Source of the DNA: Mesorhizobium terrae
GTDB taxonomy: Bacteria > Pseudomonadota > Alphaproteobacteria > Rhizobiales > Rhizobiaceae
Length of the DNA stretch: 64,000 bases
Assembly: GCF_008727715.1 (NCBI RefSeq)
Contig: NZ_CP044218.1
Coordinates: forward strand, 1,364,001-1,428,000
Reading direction: 5' to 3'
Shown here: positions 9,546 through 17,613 of the stretch, in pieces
Position numbering within the stretch: position 1 is the first letter of the stretch
Layout: the number at the start of each line of letters is the position of its first letter
Translations under genes and position numbers: made by a program
The notes under the pieces: model-generated
The model's input: the letters and a program-made list of their open reading frames with translations, nothing else
Database searches by the model: none
What the model was told of the DNA's origin: nothing

Positions 9546-9842
9546 TCAGTCGAAAAAGTCTGACAAGAAGGATCTCTTGCGCTTCTTGTGGCCGTAGCTG
9601 CGATGATCATCGTCATCGTCGTAGTGGCGTTGCTCACGGATTTCGCGCGACCCGGTCGTGCGGGCTGCAGGCGACGCATCTTCGGTGCTGCGAGCGATGA
9701 TCTTGTCGAGCTCGCCCCGGTCAAGCCACACTCCGCGGCAGGTCGGGCAATAGTCGATCTCGACGCCTTGTCGGTCGGACAGCACCAACCCGGTCTTGCA
9801 GGTCGGACAGGGCATCGCCGCCACAGTTTCCTCGGTTCGCAT
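9546..9842 (-). CDS. TFIIB-type zinc-ribbon protein
   Basis: A 98-residue protein with the zf-TFIIB family layout: CPTC at residues 13-16, CPTC in DYCPTCRGVWLDRGELDKII at about 33-52, then a flexible His/Asp/Ser-rich tail (DDDDDHRSYGHKK) and a C-terminal FLSDFFD motif typical of this group. Function is unknown; members are common in stress and proteostasis gene clusters. It starts 3 bases after the DUF465 gene stop at 9846, indicating translational coupling within the reverse-strand operon. Confidence 0.85.
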   Translation of the reverse strand: MRTEETVAAMPCPTCKTGLVLSDRQGVEIDYCPTCRGVWLDRGELDKIIARSTEDASPAARTTGSREIREQRHYDDDDDHRSYGHKKRKRSFLSDFFD

Positions 9843-9845
9843 GGT

Positions 9846-10031
9846 TCAAACCCTCTCCTGCCGACCGAAGCGGACGAGCAACTGCAGGCGATCCTTCACC
9901 GCGAGCCTGAGCTTTTTCAGCCGCAGCAGTCTGATGCCGTCGGGAAAACGCCGCTTGTGCTCGTGTCGAATCGCATCGTCGAGCTGGCCGTGGACGACCG
10001 TCAGCTTGTATATCAAAGCACTCATACTCAT
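9846..10031 (-). CDS. DUF465 (YdcH-like) small protein
   Basis: A 61-residue helical protein, MSMSALIYKL at the start and RLLRLKKLRLAVKDRLQLLV near the end. The RLKKLRLAVKDR segment is the DUF465/YdcH signature, though this copy is a little shorter than usual at its C terminus. Start ATG 10031 is chosen because ggagaaagg lies just upstream; a longer frame to 10085 adds an unlikely Arg/Thr-rich leader. The gene lies in the middle of the stress operon. Function is unknown. Confidence 0.8.
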   Translation of the reverse strand: MSMSALIYKLTVVHGQLDDAIRHEHKRRFPDGIRLLRLKKLRLAVKDRLQLLVRFGRQERV

Positions 10032-10089
10032 AGCCTTTCTCCGGTTGGTTGTTTGAGATGTGGTCCTCGCGGTACTCCTCGCCAAATTC

Positions 10090-10680
10090 CTACTGAGCCG
10101 GAACCGTCAAACGAATCTCCACACGCTCCTCCACCTGGCGGAACAGCAAGAGATCGATTGACTCTTGGTCGCGCTTGAAGCGGTGATGTTCGGCCTCGGG
10201 CGATCCATTCACCACCTCATGGGCGTATCCTGCGGCCGCGAAGCCTTGAACGTAGTGCGCTCGCACGGCCTCAAAAGCGGCGCGCCCGGCATAGCGGACC
10301 TCGACCGTCTTCTCCCCGCGCGCGAAATAGCTGCGCACCAGGCCGGGAAAGCGCGGCACGGGCCCCGCATCGGTGCCGCTGACGTCGCTCGCCGGCGGGT
10401 TTTCCGCGAGATCCGGCACCCACTGTCCGATCTGTTCTTTCAGGCCTGGCACCACCTGTTCGATCTGCGTCGCCGCATCGTTGGCAAGGCGCCTGCCTGC
10501 CTCGGTTGCCGTCGGAAACTGCCCCCACAACCAGGACAGCAACGCGATCCCGGCCCAGGTCACCAGACCGAGGATCCCGACAACGGCGGCAACCAGGATC
10601 AGCCAGGTGCGCGCCCGCACCTTGCTCAAAGCCGAGACGGCCAGCGCCGAAAACCGATGCTTATGGAGGGGGCTGCGCAT
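10090..10680 (-). CDS. Membrane-anchored protein of unknown function
   Basis: A 196-residue protein with a basic N terminus, a long hydrophobic segment (LILVAAVVGILGLVTWAGIA at about 25-50) and a soluble remainder: an amphipathic helix region (EAGRRLANDAATQIEQVVPG) and a C-terminal alpha/beta part rich in charged residues (GEKTVEVRYAGRAAFEAVRA). Start ATG 10680 follows gaggcgg; an alternative ATG 10704 overlaps the hpf gene. I do not recognise the family. The operon context (hpf upstream, DUF465 downstream) suggests a role in envelope or translation stress. Confidence 0.75.
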   Translation of the reverse strand: MRSPLHKHRFSALAVSALSKVRARTWLILVAAVVGILGLVTWAGIALLSWLWGQFPTATEAGRRLANDAATQIEQVVPGLKEQIGQWVPDLAENPPASDVSGTDAGPVPRFPGLVRSYFARGEKTVEVRYAGRAAFEAVRAHYVQGFAAAGYAHEVVNGSPEAEHHRFKRDQESIDLLLFRQVEERVEIRLTVPAQ

Positions 10681-10687
10681 CACCGCC

Positions 10688-11017
10688 TCACGAAGCCCGT
10701 TCACTGAAGGTGTCGCGCACGCGCCGCAGGCGGCGCCCCAGAGTCCGCTTGGCCCGATCCGCGGCGCGATTCACCGCGACATGAAAGTCCGCCTCTGTCT
10801 CCTCGATGACGATATCTGACCGCCCGTTCAGCCGAACGCGCAGACTGCAGCGCTTGTCTATGCCGCCCTTCGGTCCGTTGATATCGGACAAGACTACGGC
10901 AACGCCGCGAATGTGCTCTGGAAATTGCGACAGTGCGAATGCCAGCCGATATTCCACATGCTCACGCAGCTCCTCTGTGAGGTCCGCGTTACGCACTTGA
11001 ATCGCGATTCTCATCAT
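10688..11017 (-). CDS. Short HPF/RaiA-type ribosome hibernation factor
   Basis: A 109-residue protein of the sigma-54 modulation/S30AE family that binds the 30S decoding centre and inactivates ribosomes in stress. It has the beta-alpha-beta-beta-beta-alpha pattern: IAIQVRNADLTEELREHVEY, then CSLRVRLNGRSDIVIEETEA and DFHVAVNRAADRAKRTLGRR. It lacks the C-terminal dimerisation domain of long HPF. Two adjacent ATG codons at 11017 and 11014 follow ggagg at 11020-11024. It is the first gene of the operon and diverges from nhaR with about 113 bases between starts. Confidence 0.87.
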   Translation of the reverse strand: MMRIAIQVRNADLTEELREHVEYRLAFALSQFPEHIRGVAVVLSDINGPKGGIDKRCSLRVRLNGRSDIVIEETEADFHVAVNRAADRAKRTLGRRLRRVRDTFSERAS

Positions 11018-11130
11018 TCCTCCATCCACCAGCCGAGTTCGCGCAGTATCTAGGCTTGATCGATCATCAAAAAAAGCAGATAATCCGGTGTGTTTCAGTC
11101 GAAAAAAACTGCTGATTGGATTGGCCGGCC
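11018..11130. promoter_or_regulatory. Divergent hpf/nhaR control region
   Basis: This 113-base, comparatively AT-rich gap holds both promoters. A near copy is preserved at about 110-240, the best-conserved part being ggcttgat-gat, tcaaaa-aagcagat and gaaaaaactgc. Conservation of exactly these blocks in an otherwise decayed copy makes them candidate NhaR binding sites. LysR-type regulators commonly bind such divergent regions and control both directions. Confidence 0.5.
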
Positions 11131-12036
11131 GTGTTGAATTACAAGCAGCTGCACTATTTCTGGAAGGTCGCGAAGGCCGGCAGCATTGCGCGCGCCGCCG
11201 AGCAGCTGCGTCTGGCGCCGCAGACCATCAGCGCCCAGATCGGCACGCTGGAGGAAGCGCTCGGAACCGAGCTGTTCCGCCGCGCCGGGCGGCGGTTGGA
11301 ATTGACTGCGGCGGGGCAGTTGACCCTTTCCTACGCCGACGAGATCTTCCAGATCGGAAGAGAGCTGGAGGAGACGGTGCGCAACCGCCCCGGCCGCAGC
11401 GACATGCTCTTACGGGTAGGGGTGGCGGACGTCGTGCCGAAGTCGATGGCCTATCACCTGCTCGCTCCGGCACTGACTAGTGCCGGGCGTGTGCGGTTGA
11501 TCTGCCGGGAAGACAAGCTGGATCGGCTGTTCGCGGAACTCGCCATCCACAAGATGGATCTCGTGATCGCCGACCGGCCGCTGCCCTCCGAACTGGGGGT
11601 GAAAGGCTACAGCCACGCTCTCGGGCGCACACCGATCGCCTTCTATGCCGTGCGCCCACTAGTCGCACGCTATCGGAAGGATTTTCCACGATCCCTCCAC
11701 GGCGCCCCCATGCTCATCCCGAGCGATGGCGCAACCATGCGGGGGGCGCTTACGCGGTGGTTCAGTGAACATCAGATCGAACCGCGCATTGTCGGCGAGT
11801 TCGACGACACCGCGCTGATGAAGGCCTTCGGCAAGGCGGGTGCTGGTATTTTCCCTGCACCGACAGTACTGGCCGACGAGATTCGCAGCCAATATGAAGC
11901 TGAAATCATCGGCCGCGCCGACAGCGTCGCAGCAAAATATTACGCCATCTCCATCGAACGCAAACTGACCCATCCGGCCGTCGTGGCGATCAGCGAAGCA
12001 GCGAAGACGGAACTGTTCGTCGACGACAAGCGCTAG
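11131..12036 (+). CDS. nhaR: NhaR-type LysR regulator
   Basis: A 301-residue LysR-family regulator close to NhaR, the Na+-responsive activator of nhaA in enterobacteria. The N terminus MLNYKQLHYFWKVAKAGSIA and helix-turn-helix AAEQLRLAPQTISAQIGTLE match the NhaR subfamily, followed by a substrate-binding domain. GTG 11131 gives the canonical N terminus; TTG 11116 is possible. No nhaA lies in the window. It diverges from the hpf-usp stress operon, which is its likely target together with itself. Signal here could be Na+, pH or bicarbonate. Confidence 0.88.
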   Translation: MLNYKQLHYFWKVAKAGSIARAAEQLRLAPQTISAQIGTLEEALGTELFRRAGRRLELTAAGQLTLSYADEIFQIGRELEETVRNRPGRSDMLLRVGVADVVPKSMAYHLLAPALTSAGRVRLICREDKLDRLFAELAIHKMDLVIADRPLPSELGVKGYSHALGRTPIAFYAVRPLVARYRKDFPRSLHGAPMLIPSDGATMRGALTRWFSEHQIEPRIVGEFDDTALMKAFGKAGAGIFPAPTVLADEIRSQYEAEIIGRADSVAAKYYAISIERKLTHPAVVAISEAAKTELFVDDKR

Positions 12037-12102
12037 CCCCTGTCTCGTCTCAAGCGGATCGCTCGCCGCAATCGCCCACGACGAAGACAAAGATAGATGC
12101 GG

Positions 12103-12456
12103 TCAAGCCCGGCGAGCGCCTTTGCGAGAGGGTTGGGCGTGCGCTCGTCTTCCGGTCACCATCCCGATCAGTCCGGCGATGGTGCAATGGCTTTCGACCG
12201 GATGCCGGAGGAACAAGTTGTCATGGACGAGGTAGCGATTGGCGCGACCTTCACGCATGCGGCTGAGATACCCTGCCTCCTCCAATTCGGCGACGATGCG
12301 CTGCACGGCGCGCTCCGTGATGCCGACCCGGACTGCAACCTCGCGCATTCTCGCTGCCGGCTTCTCGACCAGGCAGAGCAGCACATGGGCGTGGTTGGTC
12401 AGAAAGGTCCAGCTGGCAGAGGAGGTATCAGATTTGGAGTTTGCCATTGCCTGCAT
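12103..12456 (-). CDS. Winged-helix (MarR/ArsR-like) regulator
   Basis: A 117-residue DNA-binding protein. Residues 17-85 form a winged helix: FLTNHAHVLLCLVEKPAARM, recognition helix around ITERAVQRIVAELEEAGYLS, wing RMREGRANRYLVHD. A short C-terminal helix and a basic tail (GRRAHAQPSRKGARRA) follow. Start may instead be ATG 12447. It is convergent with nhaR and about 800 bases upstream of and divergent from sbtA, making sbtA or the gene at 12659 possible targets. Ligand unknown. Confidence 0.8.
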   Translation of the reverse strand: MQAMANSKSDTSSASWTFLTNHAHVLLCLVEKPAARMREVAVRVGITERAVQRIVAELEEAGYLSRMREGRANRYLVHDNLFLRHPVESHCTIAGLIGMVTGRRAHAQPSRKGARRA

Positions 12457-12658
12457 CCGCGAGAGCCCCTATAAGGAAAGTGCGAAACTGATTTCGTGTC
12501 TTTTATATCGTGTTATGAAGTTCGTATGTAGGGGCAATAACGGTTAATCATGTCCTGGTCACCCGTGTCCGGAAGGCGATGGCGCGACCTGACCGGGTCA
12601 TACCGCCAGACGCATACGAACCGCCCGACGCCAGAGGGGCAATCAAGGAGTGCTGCCG

Positions 12659-13210
12659 GTGTCAGACTTCGCCAACTGCTTCTTGCTCCTGGTCCGGTCC
12701 AGTGATGACGTTCCCCGCGCTTGCCGGGAGGCGGGAGAGTTTCTGGCATTTCAGCGCGCGCGGCTCCCGACAGTGCATGCGCAACAGGACCGGCGGTTGG
12801 TCGGAGTATGGATAGACCCCGTGATGGTGGACGCGCTGCCTGAAATATGCGGCGTGGGCTTGGCTTCTCGCGCGTGCCAATTCCAGATTCGCGAAAGCGT
12901 CGGCGTGAGTGGAATATGGTGCCTGTGCTGGGTTGATGCTGATCATGCAAGGAAATCATCCGACCTCGTTACGACACGCAAAACACTGGTGTCAGCCCTG
13001 ATCGAGGAGCAGGCGCCACACCAACAGCCCAGGACTCTGCAGTTTATTCCTGTCTTCGATGCGGACGACAACTGCCGTTCTGCTTTGCTTCATACCGAGC
13101 GGCTGCGAGAGTTGTTCCCGGGCCTGATCGGTCAACCCTTGACGTGGAACACAGCGACTGGAGCGTGGGAGGCGCTCACTGGACCTGCCGAACGCGACCG
13201 AGCACTTTGA
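12659..13210 (+). CDS. Hypothetical protein
   Basis: A 183-residue frame starting at GTG 12659, eight bases after caaggag. Composition is balanced, with alternating hydrophobic strands (FANCFLLLVRSSDDVPRACR; GIWCLCWVDADHARKSSDLV; RTLQFIPVFDADDNCRSALL), no membrane segment and several cysteines. I do not recognise the family. Codon use is less GC3-biased than neighbouring genes. It lies 45 bases upstream of sbtA on the same strand, so it could be the first gene of an sbtA operon, or an old remnant still open by chance. Confidence 0.5.
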   Translation: MSDFANCFLLLVRSSDDVPRACREAGEFLAFQRARLPTVHAQQDRRLVGVWIDPVMVDALPEICGVGLASRACQFQIRESVGVSGIWCLCWVDADHARKSSDLVTTRKTLVSALIEEQAPHQQPRTLQFIPVFDADDNCRSALLHTERLRELFPGLIGQPLTWNTATGAWEALTGPAERDRAL

Positions 13211-13255
13211 ATTCCTTTCTCACATCTTGACCAGCATACAATAGGAAGCGTCCTT

Positions 13256-14251
13256 GTGGATACGTTGCTCCAGCTTGCCATCGGCAACCTCCTGTCACCG
13301 ATGGTGCTGTTCTTCGCCTTAGGTGTCGCCGCCGGCTGGCTCAAATCCGATCTCGCCATCCCCGAGCCAATCAGCAAGGGCCTGTCGCTCTACCTGATGC
13401 TGGCGATCGGCTTCAAGGGCGGCGTTGAGCTCGCTACCAACGGCGTGGCCGGCACAGTCGCGGTCGCGATGGCCCTGGCGCTCGTGCTCAGTTTCAGCCT
13501 GCCTGTTCTTGCTTATGCCTTGCTCCGCACCGCTACACGGCTCGATATTCCGAACGCGGCCGCCGTCGCGGCGCACTACGGTTCCGTCAGCATTGTGACC
13601 TTCGTCGCGGCGACCGGCTTTCTGGGATACCGTGCCATACCTTACGAGGGCTACGTGGTGGCAATGCTCGCCCTCATGGAGACGCCGGCCATCGTGACCG
13701 GCCTTCTACTTGCTCGTCGCTCTAGCGCCGCCGCGCCGACCACGTCGAGCGCGCCTTTCTTTTCGAGAGAAGTCGCCCGCGAGGTGTTCCTGAGCGGCGG
13801 CGTCGTGTTGCTCGGCGGCAGTCTGGCGATCGGCTGGATCACTGGTGACAATGGCATGACCGTTATGGCGCCGGCCATCGTCGATCCGTTCAAGGCCGTG
13901 CTTGCCGTCTTCCTTCTCGACATGGGCTTGCTTGTCGGACGCCGACTGCACGACTTCAGAGCGGTGGGCTGGCCGGTGGTGGCGTTCGGCCTTTATATGC
14001 CTCTCATCGGAGCCTTAATCGGGCTGTTCGCATCCCATGCCATCGGCCTCTCTCTCGGCGGCATGACGCTTGTCGCCGTGCTCGCGGCCAGCGCTTCCTA
14101 TATCGTGGTTCCCGCGGCGATGCGCCTCTCATTGCCGCAGGCCAATCCGGCGATCTATGTCCCCCTGTCCTTGGCCGTAACGTTCCCGTTCAACCTGATC
14201 GTCGGAATCCCACTCTACCACGCGGCCGCACAATGGATTGCAGGCATGTGA
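13256..14251 (+). CDS. sbtA: SbtA-type Na+-dependent bicarbonate permease
   Basis: A 331-residue membrane protein with about ten helices in two inverted halves, the DUF897/SbtA fold. The hallmark AAHYGSVSIVTFVAA at residues 105-119 carries residues that line the bicarbonate/Na+ site in cyanobacterial SbtA; the related LVAVLAASASYIVVPAAMR occurs in the second half. SbtA imports bicarbonate with Na+ at high affinity. Start GTG 13256 follows taggaag. A PII-like gene follows 18 bases downstream, reproducing the sbtA-sbtB pair known from cyanobacteria and some proteobacteria. Confidence 0.92.
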   Translation: MDTLLQLAIGNLLSPMVLFFALGVAAGWLKSDLAIPEPISKGLSLYLMLAIGFKGGVELATNGVAGTVAVAMALALVLSFSLPVLAYALLRTATRLDIPNAAAVAAHYGSVSIVTFVAATGFLGYRAIPYEGYVVAMLALMETPAIVTGLLLARRSSAAAPTTSSAPFFSREVAREVFLSGGVVLLGGSLAIGWITGDNGMTVMAPAIVDPFKAVLAVFLLDMGLLVGRRLHDFRAVGWPVVAFGLYMPLIGALIGLFASHAIGLSLGGMTLVAVLAASASYIVVPAAMRLSLPQANPAIYVPLSLAVTFPFNLIVGIPLYHAAAQWIAGM

Positions 14252-14269
14252 AGCAAGAGGAACATCCCT

Positions 14270-14581
14270 ATGGTGCAGCTCTACCGGAAGAAGAGGATCG
14301 ATATTGTCGTGGAGGCCGCGCGCGCCCGCGCGATCATCGAGATGATCGAGGCGGTCGGCGCCAAGGGCTACACCATCGTGCCCGACGTCTCCGGCCGCGG
14401 CAACCGCGGCGTCCGAGATGAAGGACATCTCTCGGACGTGTTCCGCAACATGCTCATCATCGTCATCGTTGCCGAAGAGATCGCGAACCTGATCGTCGAA
14501 CAATCGCAGCCGCTCCTCGAAAACTACGCCGGGATCGTGGTGGTTTCCGACGTCGAGGTTATTCGCGACGAGCATTTCTAA
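14270..14581 (+). CDS. sbtB: SbtB-like PII-family protein
   Basis: A 103-residue PII-fold protein: KRIDIVVEAARARAIIEMIE, then AKGYTIVPDVSGRGNRGVRD as T-loop region, and IVIVAEEIANLIVEQSQPLL followed by YAGIVVVSDVEVI. SbtB proteins bind adenyl nucleotides (including cAMP or c-di-AMP) and gate SbtA. The C-terminal redox CxxxxC seen in some cyanobacterial SbtB is absent. Translational proximity to sbtA (18 bases) supports a regulatory complex at the membrane. Confidence 0.88.
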   Translation: MVQLYRKKRIDIVVEAARARAIIEMIEAVGAKGYTIVPDVSGRGNRGVRDEGHLSDVFRNMLIIVIVAEEIANLIVEQSQPLLENYAGIVVVSDVEVIRDEHF

Positions 14582-14628
14582 GCAAGCAGTGGCAGGGCAT
14601 CCCTTCCAAATGCGCCACGTCTGACCAC

Positions 14629-15945
14629 TCAAGTGGATGGTAGGCCGTTCGCGGCAAGCACCTCTCCGGCAAGATAGAGCGAACCGGTGATGAGGATTCG
14701 CGGTGCCGGATCGAGGCCAAGCGCGGTGATGGCGGCAATCGCTTCCGCGATGCTGTCGCGGGTCTCCGCCGAAATGCCGATGCCGCGAGCTATATGCGCG
14801 ATCTCCTCGCTTGGCAAAGCCGTGTCCTGCCGGACTGTCACTGCGATGACGGTACGGGTAAGGCCGGCGAAGTTCATGAGAAAGCCTTGGCAGTCCTTGT
14901 TCGCGAGCATGCCGACGACGAGTATGAGCGGCCGCGAGACGCGCCTATCAAGATCGGCCAGAGCGTTCGCCACCGCAAGGCCGCCGTCAGGGTTGTGGCC
15001 GCCATCCAGCCATAGTTCAGCGCCTTCCGGCGCGAGTTCTACGAGCCGGCCACGGGCGAGGCGCTGCATGCGAGCTGGCCATTCGACGCTGGTGAGCCCC
15101 TGCTCAATGGCTGTGTCCGGAATCCTGAGCGCATGAATGCAGCGTAGCGTTGCTATCGCCGTGCCTGCGTTATCGAGCTGATGACGGCCAACCAGACGCG
15201 GCGCAGGCAGCTCCATGATTCCGTTGCCGTCCCGAAAGACCATGCGGTCGCGATCAGGCGTCGCTCTCCAGTGCTTGCCACCAATCCGCAGCGGCGTGCG
15301 GAGACGCTCGGCGTGTCGTTCGATCACCGTGAGCGCCTGCTGCGACTGCGGTGCGATTATCGCCGGCACACCGCGTTTGAGAATGCCCGATTTCTCCGCC
15401 GCGATCAGCTCGATCGTATCGCCCAGAAATTCGTGATGGTCATGCGAGACAGAAGTGATTACGGTCGCGAGCGCGCAGTCGACCACGTTCGTCGCGTCGA
15501 GCCGTCCACCCAGGCCTACTTCAAGCAGAAGCACATCGGCGGGATTGCGTGCAAAGAGCAGAAAAGCCGCCGCCGTGGTGATCTCAAAGAAGGTGATCGG
15601 ATCGCCGGCATTCAAGCGTTCGCAGGTCGCAAGGGCATCCGCCAGTTCGTCATCCTCAACCAGCACGCTGCCACCCAGCCGTGCAAGACGGACGCGCTCG
15701 TTGAAGCGAACCAGATGCGGCGAGGTGTAAACATGTACGCCGAACCCAGCCGCTTCCAAGATCGCACGCAGAAATGCAACGGTCGAACCCTTGCCGTTGG
15801 TGCCGGCAACATGAATCACCGGCGGCAGGCGGCGCTCAGGATGGCCAAGCCGGCCAAGAAGGCACCACATGCGGTCGAGCGAGAGATCGATCCGCTTGGG
15901 ATGGAGCGCGAGCAAGCGCGCAAGGACGACATCAACTGCAACCAC
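14629..15945 (-). CDS. folC: Folylpolyglutamate/dihydrofolate synthase
   Basis: A 438-residue Mur-ligase-family enzyme that adds glutamate to dihydropteroate or folates with ATP. The P-loop VAGTNGKGST (47-56), the omega-loop region TSPHLVRFNERVRL and the ligase LDGGHNPDGG motif are intact. Length is normal. It lies 61 bases downstream of icd on the same strand, so they may share a transcript. A core folC next to accD or trp genes is usual in rhizobia, so this may be a second, island copy; genome data are needed. Confidence 0.9.
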   Translation of the reverse strand: MVAVDVVLARLLALHPKRIDLSLDRMWCLLGRLGHPERRLPPVIHVAGTNGKGSTVAFLRAILEAAGFGVHVYTSPHLVRFNERVRLARLGGSVLVEDDELADALATCERLNAGDPITFFEITTAAAFLLFARNPADVLLLEVGLGGRLDATNVVDCALATVITSVSHDHHEFLGDTIELIAAEKSGILKRGVPAIIAPQSQQALTVIERHAERLRTPLRIGGKHWRATPDRDRMVFRDGNGIMELPAPRLVGRHQLDNAGTAIATLRCIHALRIPDTAIEQGLTSVEWPARMQRLARGRLVELAPEGAELWLDGGHNPDGGLAVANALADLDRRVSRPLILVVGMLANKDCQGFLMNFAGLTRTVIAVTVRQDTALPSEEIAHIARGIGISAETRDSIAEAIAAITALGLDPAPRILITGSLYLAGEVLAANGLPST

Positions 15946-16006
15946 TCTGAATCACACTCGCCCGCCAATTAACGAATTAACAGGTCCTGAGCCTAGCGCG
16001 AATTCT

Positions 16007-17509
16007 TCATTGACCTTGACCAAGTGAGAAACCTGGCTCCCCATCAAAATTGTAAAGATGCTCAGTCTTGATGAAGTCGACACCCGTATAGGTGAGATTC
16101 TTGAGCAGTTCCACGATCATCGCTTTGTTGAATTGCTTGCTCGGCCGCGCGAGATAGCGACAGCGCCAGTGGTCGGTGCAGAAGGTCTCGGGCAGACCAT
16201 CCGGCCAGACCTTGACGCCCCGATTGGTAATCATGGTGAGCGCGAACAATTCGTTGGTCGCCGCCTGCATATCGCGGGCGAGTTCGTCCACGGGCTTGGT
16301 TGCATGGACGAAGACGTCTATCCCGACCAATTCCTTCTTAGCCGGCTTCTTTGGCCGGGCCTGCGGCACGGCGAAAGGCTTTGACGCAGCGCCAGGCGCG
16401 ACACTGCGCAACGTCTTCGGCGTATGGTCAAGCCGCTCGATCACGGCCTCGGCAAAGGCTGCTGTGCCGACCTTCTGCTTGGATACGCCTTCCTTGAAAA
16501 CATCATAGGTATGAATGCCGTCTTCGATCGTCTTGAGCCAGGCATTGTGCACGCGTCTGGCCACCTCGGTTTGGCCGATATGCGCCAGCATCATGACACC
16601 GGCTAAGAGAAGGCCGGAGGGGTTGGCCACATCCTGGCCGGCTCGCCGCGGTGCGCTGCCGTGGATCGCTTCAAACATGGCGCATTGCTCGCCGATGTTG
16701 GCCGACGGCGCGAGGCCGACGGAGCCTGCGATCTGGGCGGCTACATCGCTCAGAACATCGCCATAGAGATTGGGCATAACGATCACGTCGAAGGCCTGCG
16801 GCGTATCCGCCAGTTTCGCTGCGCCGATGTCGACGATCCAGTGCTCGTTCTCGATACCGGGATAGTCAGCGGCGATTTCGTCGAAGACCGTGTGGAACAG
16901 GCCGTCGGTCATCTTCATGATGTTGTCTTTCGTGAAGCAGGTGACCTTCCGGCGGCCGTGCGCGCGCGCGTACTCGAAAGCGTACCGGACGATCTTCTCG
17001 CAACCCGGCCGCGAGATCAGCTTCAGGCACTGGTAGACCTCGTCGGTCTGCCGATGCTCGATGCCCGCATATAGATCCTCCTCATTCTCGCGAATGATGA
17101 CCACATCCATGCCGGGATGCTTCGTCGCGATAAAGGGTTGATAGGCGACGCAGGGCCGGACGTTGGCGAACAGGCCGAGGGTCTTGCGCACCGTCACGTT
17201 GAGGCTCTTGTAGCCGCCGCCCTGCGGCGTCGTGATCGGCGCCTTGTAGAAGACCCTGGTGCGCCGCAGGCTATCCCAGGCTTCCGGTCCGATCCCGGAG
17301 GTGTTGCCTGAAAGATAGAGGCGCTCTCCGATATCGATCGGTTCGATGGCGATGTTCGCGCCGGCCCGAATCAGGACCTTGAGGCTGGCTTTCATGATCT
17401 CCGGCCCGATGCCGTCACCGAAGGCGACTGTGACCGGAACGGCGCCATGCCTCCCGGACGGGTTCTCCAAGTCGGTAAGGCCTTCCAACATGAGCCGAGT
17501 GCTCATCAT
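16007..17509 (-). CDS. icd: Isocitrate dehydrogenase, long Rickettsia/Thermus type
   Basis: A 500-residue dimeric isocitrate dehydrogenase converting isocitrate to 2-oxoglutarate and CO2. Catalytic core: GDGIGPEIM (31-39), KAPITTPQGGGYKSLNVTVR substrate loop, IRENEEDLYAGIEHR, and NLYGDVLSDVAAQ metal site. A C-terminal extension from about 375, including ELVGIDVFV and TDHWRCRYL, is the extra domain of the Thermus/Rickettsia-type NADP enzymes, not found in the usual rhizobial enzyme. A divergent LysR gene starts 104 bases upstream. This is probably an additional isozyme. Confidence 0.9.
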   Translation of the reverse strand: MMSTRLMLEGLTDLENPSGRHGAVPVTVAFGDGIGPEIMKASLKVLIRAGANIAIEPIDIGERLYLSGNTSGIGPEAWDSLRRTRVFYKAPITTPQGGGYKSLNVTVRKTLGLFANVRPCVAYQPFIATKHPGMDVVIIRENEEDLYAGIEHRQTDEVYQCLKLISRPGCEKIVRYAFEYARAHGRRKVTCFTKDNIMKMTDGLFHTVFDEIAADYPGIENEHWIVDIGAAKLADTPQAFDVIVMPNLYGDVLSDVAAQIAGSVGLAPSANIGEQCAMFEAIHGSAPRRAGQDVANPSGLLLAGVMMLAHIGQTEVARRVHNAWLKTIEDGIHTYDVFKEGVSKQKVGTAAFAEAVIERLDHTPKTLRSVAPGAASKPFAVPQARPKKPAKKELVGIDVFVHATKPVDELARDMQAATNELFALTMITNRGVKVWPDGLPETFCTDHWRCRYLARPSKQFNKAMIVELLKNLTYTGVDFIKTEHLYNFDGEPGFSLGQGQ

Positions 17510-17613
17510 CGATCCCTCCTAGTGCGTCTCTGAACGAAGGCAGGATAGAGACCAAGGATGAATTGTTGAAATTGATTGTTCTCGACGCTAAGATTGCGAT
17601 CGTCAATGACATC

